A stretch of DNA of 64,000 nt, taken from the NCBI GenBank assembly GCA_029747015.1, contig JAKOGI010002761.1:7501-71500 (forward strand), in the 5' to 3' direction. Positions 43,201 to 55,200 of this stretch are shown piece after piece. Positions within the stretch are counted from its first letter, which is position 1. Each line of letters starts with the position of its first letter. The stretch is from Carnegiea gigantea (Eukaryota; Streptophyta; Magnoliopsida; Caryophyllales; Cactaceae). The notes under the pieces are model-generated. The model searched no databases. It had not been told where the DNA came from and saw only the letters and a program-made list of their open reading frames with translations. Both the position numbers and the translations under genes were made by a program.

Positions 43201-46200
43201 TAAATCTTATTATATGAAGCTCCTCTCTAATTCTACCTCCACTATGGAGTCTAGATTTTTGGGACGGTTCCCTTAGAAAATCATTTGGAAGAGGTTGGCT
43301 CCCTTGAAGGTGTCAGTTTTTGGGTGGGAAGCTTCGCATGGGAGTATTTTGACATATGATAATTTACAAAAAAAGGGAATTATTTTGGTGAACAGATGTT
43401 CTATGTGCAAAGTCGATTTGGAGTCTCCTGATCACCTACTACTACATTGTCAATTTATAAGGGCTCTACGGGAGTTATCCTTTAGTTGCTTGGGAGTCTC
43501 CTGGGTTGTTTCGGATTCTATGAGGAATCATCTTTTGGCTTGGGAAGGTGCTTTTAGTAGAAAAGTTAAAGAGAGAAGCGTCTTCTTGATCCCACATGCG
43601 ATTTTTTGGGTTATTTGGCGAGAGAGAAACAAAAGAGTCTTTGAAGGAGAGGAGACGCCCCTTCAACGAATCAAAGATATTCTTATCAAGACTCTTTTTT
43701 TCTGGAATAGTGGGAACTTTTATGACTCTTCTTTTGACGTAATTGATTTTGTGAATAGGTTCCATCTAGGGTGTACATAATCCTTTTGTAGGTTGCTTGC
43801 TTGCAACCATCCCTTTGTACATTATTCAGTTTAATATATTTTACTCTTTTTCCCTATCAAAAAAAAAGAAAATATTATAATTTCCTAAATCTTTTTACCC
43901 ATCCTTCACTCTTATCCTACATCAACTACTCATAAATTATTTGGTCTTCTCATAAAAGTTATATTCCAACAACACCAATCACCATTTCAGGACACCATCT
44001 GTCGCATAGTTGCATCTTTAAATGTGCCATTTTAAAAAGATTTGAAAATTGAACCTCAAGAGGGTAATCCCTACGCCTCAGGACTCTAGAGGCATAGAGC
44101 CATGCTTCATGCCAAAGATGCACTAGGTATTCTGCCATCTAGAAAAGATTTGAAAATTGAACATGCCTTTGCTGCACTATGGCAACTCTTTGAATGAGGA
44201 AAAAGAGGATAACAAAGATAAGCATAAGAAGGTAAAAAAGAAAGTGAAATGAAATTAGTGAAGAACAAAACTTTTGAAAGGTTATACCAAAGACTAGAGA
44301 CTAAGGATGGAGAGAATGATATATTCAAGGTCTTTACAGCAAGGGAAAGGAAGACAAAAGACCTTAGAAATGTAAGATGTATCAAACATGAGCATCGTAA
44401 TGTCCTTGTCAAGGAGGCTAACACAAAGGAGCAATGGCAAAGTTACTTCTATAAACTTTTTCATACTGAAGATAGTAAGATATTTAGACATTCTGAACCA
44501 GGGCACTCTGAGTGGCATTAAAACTTTAGGGCGTGCCAAAGAATCACCAACGATGAGATGGTTCAGGCTTTAAGAAAAATGAAAACAGGAAAAGCAATTG
44601 GCCTAGAACGAATATCTGCGGAAATATGGAAATGTTTGGGTGAAGGACTTAATTGATTAACCAGGCCTTTTAATGTTACTTTTAGGACTGCAACAATGCT
44701 CGAGTGCAGAATTAGTGCTATTATCCTATTATAACAAGGGTGATATTCAAAATTGCAACAATTATAGATATCAATTTACTAAGCCACACTATGGAACTGT
44801 GGGAAATGGTGAATGAGAACCGGCTAAGGAGGGACATTACGATTTATAAGAACCAGTTTTGCTTTATAGTAGAAAGATCGACTACAAAAGTGATACATCT
44901 TATAAGAAAGAAAATGGAATTTTATAGGGATAGGAAAAAGGGTTTGCATAGGGTATTTATCGATCTGGAGAAGGCTCACGATAGGATACCTAATAAAGTG
45001 CTTTGGAGTTGCCTGGAGAAGAAAGACGTACCAATTATGAGTATATTCAGATTATCAAAGATATGTACGAGAGAGCTACCACCAGTACGACTATTAGTGT
45101 TGTCGTCGTTATATTTGTTTTGGTTTGCACACCTAATTTTCCATATTGTTTATTGTTTTCTTATCGATTGAGGCTCCATATTGTTATGTAATGTTTTTAT
45201 TTTTCAATGTGTTCCAAAAGTTTTCATCTCACCGATTTCTATTATCTAATGTGTTTCAAAAGTTTTCATCTCAACAAAAGATTTTCAAAAATCTTTTTTT
45301 GGATATTTTGGAATCAGTCTTTATGCTTGCACGCGTACTTGTTGAGTAAGACTCTCCGCATCTGGATCTCTCCAAACCCCACAAAAATGGGACCCGCACT
45401 TAGAGTTGCTAGATTGTAAAGAGGTTGATCCCACACCATTATCAGGTGACAAGACTCTACCAGCCTAAACCCATGCTTCACCTCAAAGATGCACTAGATA
45501 TTCTAAGTGGTTGAAATGTTATAATCAACTAAGAACCCACCACCCCTTCAGCACAAGAACTCTTCTTACTCCACCAAACAAAATTATCGACCCCATTATT
45601 TCTGTTTGACCACATTTCCAGAGTCCTCCCCTTTTGCAAACCTTCAAAGGAGCTTCATTGACCCATGAAGCAACCTCATGCGTAACGCACCCTCCTCTTT
45701 AGAATAGCAAAGTCGTCCCAATTTCCCCAATGAAGACAATTAACAGTTTCATTACACCAAAGGAAGTATCTCATGATTTTCTTCATACACTTGTTGAAAT
45801 GCAAAAGAAAGACATAATAAATTAGAAGGCTCCATAAACTACTTTACAACATACTATTTCAACTTTTATAAAGGGCCTAGACTTCAGTTATTTGAAGACC
45901 AAGCTTAATAAAACCCTTGAAACTAAATTCATAAGATCCTTCATATCTGACTGATCCCAACAATTTTGCATCACATACCTCAAGTTCTCAATCCTATTGG
46001 ATTGTCCATTGAGGCAAATTGGAACCACAGGAATGTATAATCTTATCATTTGACTGAGATTTCAGTGAGCTTGGGGGAGGGAAAGAATAAGAAGGGCCTT
46101 GGGGTTATCAATAGGGACATATGAGCCAAGTTGCGTGTAGGAGGCAGGGTTCACTATAGTCATTTTCATATGTCATAATATAATGTAAGCCATTGTTCAA

Positions 46201-49200
46201 AATCTAAGAGTCAAGTCTCATTCTTCTCATCTCTCATCTAACATTTGTTTTCTTTCTTTTGCATAATTTTTCTTCTCGTTTTTAATTATGAAAAGTTTTT
46301 TTGATTTTTTTTTCCTGTCTTTTGTTTAGTTTTTACTAGGTTCATTTTTTCCCCCTTTCCTCCTCTTCCTTCATCTTTTTATAACTTTACTAAGGTCTTT
46401 AAGTTTTATATCCTTTTTTATTTGTTTTAAATAACTTTAGCGACCTGTAATATGGAAAGGTGAAAAATAAACATTGTAAAATCATTCCACTAGTCATCCA
46501 TACGAGAATCCCACTAGTGCGCTGTGGAAATCCCACCCAAAAACAAAACAAAAAACAGCATGTAACATACATGTCTCATATTAGAGCCAGAGGCAATAAG
46601 TCATGAAAACCAGTAAAAATCACCGAAGTGAACAGATGAAAAGCACCCCCAACATAAATCCTAAAATTAAAGGGCCTAATAACGGCTCAGTGTTTATTTT
46701 TAGTGAGGGGGGTTCATGGGTTGTTCTAAAAAACGTGAATGACTTTGGATCACAATGGAAGTAATAAAAAATCAAGCATCTGTCATAGTGGATGGCCTTT
46801 CGCAACCTCCTTGGGTAAATCACCAATAAAAAACAAATTCGTTTCATTCCAACAACTCCAAGTGCGGATCCTTTCGTAGATTTGGGTACAACTAAATGTA
46901 CACAATAGCCTTAACCCTGCAAGCACTCCTGCAAGCAAAGAAACCGATCATTCCCCAATTAATCCCCCCTCCCCAAAAAAAAAAAACAAAAAAAAAACAC
47001 AACACGAAGGGGCATTATAGCCAAAACATTTCTGGTAAAATAAGGAGAAAACAGTCCTAACATAAGTATTGCTTTCACAATCAGGTTGAAGTCAATTTCT
47101 AAGTCAACCATGAAAAAGAAAGAAAAGGTCTACAAAGCTAACAACAGACCCCTACAAACTTTACACACTCCATACTAAGTTGTTTTTTTTTTTGGATGGG
47201 TAATCAAAAGGTTACATTGGAAAGACATCAGGGGGATGCCACCCGTGTACAAAAGAGGCAAAGACAAAAACATCATGCCCTCAAGCTCTCATGCATAATA
47301 TTATCTACAAAATCTAGGAAATACATGTTACTTCCACCATTAAACGCATGACTCCAACTATATAAGGTTCTCAAAAAGTTGAGCTTGAAATCTTGCAAGG
47401 ATAAAGTTTTGCCCTCAAAAATCCGACTATCCCTTTCCTTCCTGTACACCACCAAATTGCCAAAGGAATCATTTTCCAAACACCACCAACCTAACTTTCT
47501 TCATTCTTCTTCTCCACGCCACCACGACATCTTTCACAGAGAAAGGTTGAACACATCTAACACCCATCAAGGATAGAGACAAGGGTCAAAGTGATGAAAC
47601 CAAACTACAATGAATACGGAGGTGGTCCACCGTCCCTTCCTTAACACACATTAAACACCTATTTGGCCTATTAAAGTTTCTCCTCTTAAGCATATCCTCT
47701 GTGGGGATCTTGTCTTTAGTGGCTGTCCAAGTAAAAAAGCACGCTTTTGTTAGCGCTTTAGACTTCTAAGTAGCCTGTACAGGGAAATTAGGGCAATTCC
47801 CACCACTGTAAAGCTTGTGGCATAAACTCTTGATGGTAAAAGAATTAATAGAGTCATAAGGCCAAATAATTTCATCAGTACCCTCAGGAAGAACCTGCAC
47901 CTTAGCAAGGGAAGCAAAAAAATTACAAACACTTTCTTCTTCCCAATCATTAGGGCTCCTAGAAAATGTTATATTCCAATGACTTAGGCCACCGTTCCAA
48001 GAGAACCCTAGAAAATTACAAAGAAAGTCTCATGATTTTCTAAAGATGACTAGCATCGCTAGCTGGGATAGTGAACAAGGACCTGAAATAAATAGGGAGG
48101 CTCCATGAAGTGCTCTTCAACAATGTGAGCCTACCCCCTTTGAACAAAAGCTTAGATTTCCATCCCATTAGTCTCTTGTGGAACCTTTCAACAATAGGCT
48201 CCCACACACCTTTGGTCTTACAATTTGCACCCAGAGGGAGACCAAGATAAGAAAATGGCAAGTAATCAACCCCACAACCAAAGAAATGAGCCAAGTGATG
48301 CAGTTCACGAACCTCACCAACTAGCAGAAGAACACTTTTAGCTAAGTTGACTCTAAGCTCGGACATTGCTTCAAAAATGAGAAGAGCACACCTAAAATGC
48401 CCAATGTTACTCTCATCCGGTTTACAAAAAAATAAGAATGTCATCAGCAAAGAGAAGGTGAGAGATCAAAATGTTGTCGGATTGAAAGTTACCAATTTGG
48501 AAACCTTCTAATAAACCCACGTCAGTTGCTTTAACAAGCATTCTGCTAAGTGCATCACCAAGATAAATAACAAGAGGGAAAGCGGATCACCTTGACGAAG
48601 CCCTCTTGAACTAGGGAATAAACCTGCCGGCTGACCATTGATTCAAACTGAAAAGCAAACGGTAGAAATGCAAAAGTACACCCATCTCCTCCACTAGCTA
48701 GGGAAGTCGATTTTATTAAGAATGGTCATAAGCAAATCCCAAGAGACATGATCAAAAGCCTTCTTAATATCGACCTTACATAGAATTCCCGACCTGTTGG
48801 ATTTGAGATAGGAGTCGATACACTCATTAGCTATCAAAGAAGCATCTAGAATTTGACAACCGGGAACAAAGGCATGCTGATAAGGGCCGACAATTTTGCC
48901 AATGACGTTTCTCATCGAGGCAAGAACCTTGGCAACAATTTTGTACACACTCCCGACTAGACTGATGGGTCTAAAATTCTTAATGTCATCTGCCCTTGCC
49001 ACTTTAGAGTTCAAGATGATGAAAATGGCATTCCGACTTTTCTCAAAGATGCCAGTACTATGGAAATTAGCTAAAAGTCCCATAATCTCCCCCTTGACTG
49101 TACTCCAAGAATGCTGGAAAAGGCAATGTTAAAACTTGCTGGATCTAGAGCTTTATTCTTGCCCAAGTCATTGATCGCATTCCAAACTTCCTCCTCGGAG

Positions 49201-52200
49201 AAGCCCTTTTCAAGCTCGAAAACATCATCAAGACTAACAGAATCATAATCAATCCCCTCGAGGAAAGGCCGAGATGGTTGACCTTCTTGATAAAGATTAA
49301 CATAAAACTGGGTAATTGCATATTTAATGGAAGAAGATTCCACATCGAACTCACCATCCACCTTAATATTATGAATAGCATTGAATTTTCTTCTACTATT
49401 AGCCATCCTGTGAAAGAATTTGGTATTGCGATCTCCTTCTTCAATGCAATGCTGCTTTGCTTTCTTTCTTAAGATCCAGCCTCTCAAATCTATCAGCAAA
49501 GGTGAGAAATTGTTGTTGCTTCTTTTCATCCATACGCTTGACCCTATCCACCAAATAAGCCAGCTTTGTGTCAAGGTGGCCAAAGACATTCCTATTCCAA
49601 TCTTTGAGCTTAGACTTGAGAAAACACAACTTTTTTTGCTAGAATGAAACTAAAGGAACCCCTCCCCCTCTCTGTAGGTGCTTGGGTCTAGGTGGTTGGT
49701 CAACAGAAGACATCGATATTAAGAAGCAATTGACTCAAGATTCATGTACAAAAAGTTTTCTCCTATGCTTGTCAACAGATGAACTTGATAAATTATTGAA
49801 CTTGATAAATCTAGAAGATCAGAGGAAGAAAAACAAAAGTTCCCATAATCCCAAAAATGGACTCATTAAAGAGGCATCTCTGCACCCTCAGATTCTTCTA
49901 TGCCTCTCACACCAAAGGCTCCAAAAAAATCAAACATGGGAATAAAATAACATTCTTCTTCTTAGCTTTTCTACGGAAATAATCCCTCTAAAATGAAGAG
50001 ATGATTCCTATAGCTAGAAACAACCAACAAGCTTCCAGACAACTAAAGGCTAGATCCCATAAGCTCTTACAAAAGACAATGAAGAATGAAATTGTGTAGT
50101 GATTACAAATCCACTTTGCACATGAAACACCTATTCAATGAGATCTTACCTCTATTTTGCAAATTATTGCGCGTCAAAACACATCCATAAGATGCTTCAT
50201 AACAAAGCACAGGGGGAAAAAAACCAGAAACTACAAATGCAGCCAAATATTTCCACATAAAAATCGATGGGAATCAAACTTTCGAAAGTTGAATAGGTGC
50301 CAAAGGCAAAGAGACAAGATTAATGTAGCAAGAGTCGACACTCAGCATCCCTTTAGAGTCAAGATCCCAACTAACTAAGTCAAGAGACGATTACCTAACA
50401 TAGATTCTACGGCCAAAGAAAACTCTAAATCCAATAATTCCAATCTCTCTAATAATGACTTACAGTGGCCCTTTATAGGAAAATCGTACAACAGTCCTAT
50501 TTTGTGGAAAATACGAAAGAATACTATAAAAGATTTATCACCCAATATACTTTCCTAATCTAACGAAGATATAAGTATGATTCCTATTGCAATTAAAAGA
50601 CCAATAACATAAGGAAAAAAAATTAAATTAAATTAAATTATTCTAAAACTCAAAAAGAGTGTTGCATCATAAAGGTAAGATGAGTGACCTTCAATCCAAT
50701 AGCCATGCCAAGAAAAGATAGGGGAAAAATTCCCTCAAGGGAACACCTTCAATCCAACAATCATGCCAAGAAAAAATAGAAGACCTAACCCAAATTAAAA
50801 GAAACATGGAGATAAAATCTTCCCTATCCCTTATATATGTGCCTATAGAGGCTTAGCCCCGAAGAACCATTTGGTCTAGAAGTACACCACCCAAGCCCCT
50901 GCTTACCATATTCAATGCTTCTTCAAAGGTTCACCTTCCCATTCATGAATCTCCATAATCATTTGCCAATCAAGGCCTCATTAAAAATGCGTAAGTCTGT
51001 AGCAACTGACCCTCCCTCAAGTATGGGAAGCTTACAACTGACCCTCCCTCAAGTATGGGACGCTTAACAATATTACCTCTCACTAGATGAAACTTAAAAC
51101 CACTACCAAAAGAACCCCAAAGGAATTGCTTTGAATAGCTTCTAACCTGTCTACCATTAACAATGTTATGAGAAAGAGAGAAAGAAAGTAGGAATGCTCG
51201 AAAGAACACATTTGATAAGATCCATTTTTTGGCCCCAAGGAAGGTATTTCAGTCTCCACCTTGAGACTCTCCTCTCATACCTCTCAACAACTGGTTCTCA
51301 AATGGATTTTTCCTTGGATTTTGCTCCAAGAGGGAGAACGAGAAAGTCGGTCGGAAAAGAACAAATAGTTCAATAGCCATCCTAAAACACTCGCAAGCAA
51401 TTGGATATTACCCACCTGATCCACTGACAAATAGAGCTTTTTGTCAAATTAACTCTCAACCCACACCACCTCAAAACATATAAGGATACACCAAAAGGTT
51501 CGTCATCTGTTCAAAATCATTGGAAGTTTGTGACAAAAGATAATGGTATCATCAACAAAACCAAAAAACAAGGATGAGAGATATATAATAGTCAAATTCC
51601 TTCGGCCCGCGAAAAACCGAGAAAGAAGACCCCTGTTATGGTGGCTGAGAACAACATTCTAGTGAAAACCCCCCCAACCAACCCCCCCCCCCCAAAAAAA
51701 GGGAAGATGAGAAATAGCCTCCCCCAGCAAAGCCCTCTAAAGTCTTTAAAGAGACATTGACACTGCAAATGAAGTCAAAGATATGCTTTAACATATCCGT
51801 ATAATCCACCTCTTCGTGAATCCCATTCTTCAAATAGCATAAATAAGAAACTCCCAATTAAGACATGAGCATTCATACTGTCCAACTTACAAACAACCCG
51901 GGCATTTCCCGACTTAATCCTCAAATCAACAAGCTCATTAGCAACAAGCAAACGTATCAAGATATGGGCCAATACTTTTGAAAGAAGCTAGTAAATACAC
52001 CCAACCAAACTAATAGGCCGATAGTCTCAAATATTTTTCAGCACCTACTTTCCTAAAAATCAAACCAATACAAGTAGGACTAATAAAAGCCACAAACTTT
52101 CCTGTCAGGAAAAAAATTGGTTAACCTTTATTAATTAAAAACAATAAAGATTAACTTTGTTGGAACTTGCAACGAAAGCTTGATTAAAAGGTCAGGGTCC

Positions 52201-55200
52201 TGTCTTACCATTGAAATGTTGATGAAGCCCTTTTATGAAGACCTTTTAATCATGCTTATGAAAGGAACACTATGTTCAATAATTGTAATTCATTCTTCTA
52301 AAAGCCTGGGCCTGATGAATTCAGAAGGGGATAATCCATATCCTCAAAGAAATTACCGGTATTATTGGTATATGCAAATTGCAACGAAACCTTCACCCAA
52401 CTCACAGGAAAAAAATGTCAGCATTGTCATCCTCTCCAGAACAAAGGAAATCCCACACAATATTCTTCACCTCCTTTGCAATTCGATGCATGCTAAAAAA
52501 AGGAAAGAAGTAAAATAAAGTACACAGAATCCCATAATACTCATCCAAAGTTCCCAACAATTATTAAAAAAAAAATTGGAAAAAAAAGCGCCTCCATCCA
52601 TTAATGTCCTTGGAAGATCTTCTCAATACCAAACCCCAAAATAAGAGAGGCATATGTTTACCTTGCTAAGAACACTAGGTCAAAGTGACACTTTACAGCA
52701 GCCTTCTAAGGAGACCAGATAACAGTTTCATGCACGTCAACCCATTTTAGGCCAAACCAAAAAAAAACTAGTATTGAAAAGGCACCAAGGAAATGTCACC
52801 CATGTACAAAATAACCTCATGCCCTCAAGCTCTCTACAATAATCATATTGACAAAATTCAAAAAAGATAACTTTGTGCATGATTGAGAACTTAACTCCAA
52901 CCATACAAAGTTCTCAAGAAATAGAGTTTAGTCTTGCATAGTCCTAGCCTTGCCCTCAAAAAAATGCAATTCCTCTCCTTCCATGTGCTCCACCAAATAG
53001 TCAAACGTATCAACTTGTAAACACTTAGGATCCAACTCTTTTGTAACACTTTTCTCAAAGTCATCAAAACATCACTTATAGTATGAGGGTGCACCCAACT
53101 AAATCCCACTAGCATGGATTCAAAAGATGGCCAAATCGCGACGAAACGGCCGCATTGGAAATGTTTTAGAGTTACGCGAACCGCCTTTTCATGCAGCGAT
53201 AGCCGCGATGCAATTGTAGTATTAGAACGATTTTGTCGTATCGTGACCAAAATCGAAATCACAGCCGAAACTGCATTTTGAATCCTTGCCCACGCATTTT
53301 GAATCCTTGCCCACGAGTGATAATGCCAAATGCCACAAATCGGAGACACAACGACACTGGACAAAAAGGTGGTCAATCGTCTCTTCCTCTGAAAAACACA
53401 TTGGATACCCTACTAACTAACTAAAAGTTTCTCCTTTTAAGCATGTCCTCCTCTATAGGAAATTTTCCTTTGGAGGCCCCCTAAGCAAGAAAGCATACTT
53501 TGGTGGGATCTTTAGACTTCCAAATTGCTCGAGATGGAAAATCATGTCGATCCAACCCTTTATACATCTCTCTGTTGCAGTGAATTTCCCACTTGGGTCA
53601 TGGGGCCAAAGAATCTGATCGTTGCCCTCAGAAGCAACTTTCATATTAGCAACCAAAGCCAAATGATTCAAGACACCCTCTTCCTTCCATTCATTTGGGC
53701 TCCTCAAGAAAGCTATGCATTGCTGCCTATTTTAAACATGCCATCCTAAAAAGATCAAGGAATTGAACCTTGAGAGGCTGATCACCACACCACACATATA
53801 AGATATTTCTTAAAAACTTCTTGCGTTATGAGAGAAACTTTGGGAAATTCACTGCCAATAATAAGATAGTGTATCCATATTGAAAGTATAATAACATATA
53901 AGGAAACTATTGATCCATCTTTGTAGCCTGAAGGACAACATAATGTTTCACACATATACACATTTGAATTCTTAATCATCCCTTTGGCCACACAAATGTG
54001 CATTCCACATTTCAAAGCCTTAATGGATTCTGTTGTTCAGCCATATTTGAGAGTTTATTTTGATATTATTTGAAGATATGCTCATTTACAGCAAGTCCAC
54101 ATGTGATAATCCGGAGCATTTATCTACTAATTTTGAGATTTTAAGGCAGCATAATTTATTTACCAAGACGATCAAGTGTAGTTTTGCATCCTCAACATTG
54201 GAATATTTGGGGCATATTAATTCAGCTCAAGAAGTAGTCACTGGCCCTCAGAAAATAGGAGGCCATTAAAAACTAACCTACTCCCAATAATGTCAAACAA
54301 CTAAAAGAATTCCTTGGCCTCATTGGATATTATAGGAGATTTATCAAGCCCTATGGCATTGTATGCAAGATCTATCAAAGAAAAATTCATCCCGATGTTT
54401 CCCAATAGCAGAAAGGGCATTTCAATAGTTGAACATTCTCATTCCCTTGAGTACCTGGCCTCCTAAATTGTGTATAAGAAGGGAAAAAGAAAATATAGTA
54501 GTTGATGCTTTGTCTCAGCTCTGTAGTGGGCAAGTCATGGCCCTCACTTGATCCCAACTGGATACTGACATATAAGAGCAAGCGCAAAATAGTTGGAGAA
54601 ATGATGCACATATATGAGACATTGTCACCAGGCTGAATCAAAATCTCTACAGTCTTCCAAAGTATAGTCTAAACCAGGATGTCATAAGGAAGAGCAACTT
54701 AGGAGTACACACTGAAGTTGATGCCACTCTAAAGAGGATTGAAGGCCTATTTTATTGGAATAATAGGCACAAGGACGTCAAAAATTACATCAATTGTGAA
54801 GTTTGCCGAGAAGAACAAACCTATCCTACAAGCACCAGCTAGTTTTTTAAAACCATGGACTGACATATCTCTTTATTTTATTGAAGGCGTACCAATCATA
54901 GAAGCGAAGGATAATATCTTGGCGGTGGTGAAGGATAGGTTGTGTACGAGGGCACAATTCCTAGTGGCATCCCATCCCTAAACAGCCATTTCAACTTGCC
55001 AAAATTTTCTTTGAGAACATTTTCAAATTACATGGATTAACTAGGAGCATGGTTACATAACAAGGAGAAGATCTTGAGCATGCTTTGGAAGAAGTTCAGG
55101 TTACAACTAGTTCACTTACACATGTCTTCTGCATATCACCCTCCCCTGAACTAATGGACAGTGAGAAATGGCTAACAATGTCTTCAGCATTTGTGGATTA

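Larger units (their letters stand above)
39347..43869 (+). mobile_element. L1-type LINE, most complete copy, with target duplication
   Basis: About 4.5 kb on the plus strand inside intron 2 of the RAD52-like gene. The partial ORF1 C terminus, endonuclease, RT, thumb, zinc-binding domain, 3' UTR and poly-A (about 43859-43869) are collinear. Direct repeats AAATATTATA at 39337-39346 and 43870-43879 mark the target site. It inserted into repeat copy R4, whose sequence resumes after the poly-A. The 5' end lacks a leader and ORF1 N terminus, so it is 5'-truncated. Confidence 0.88.
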
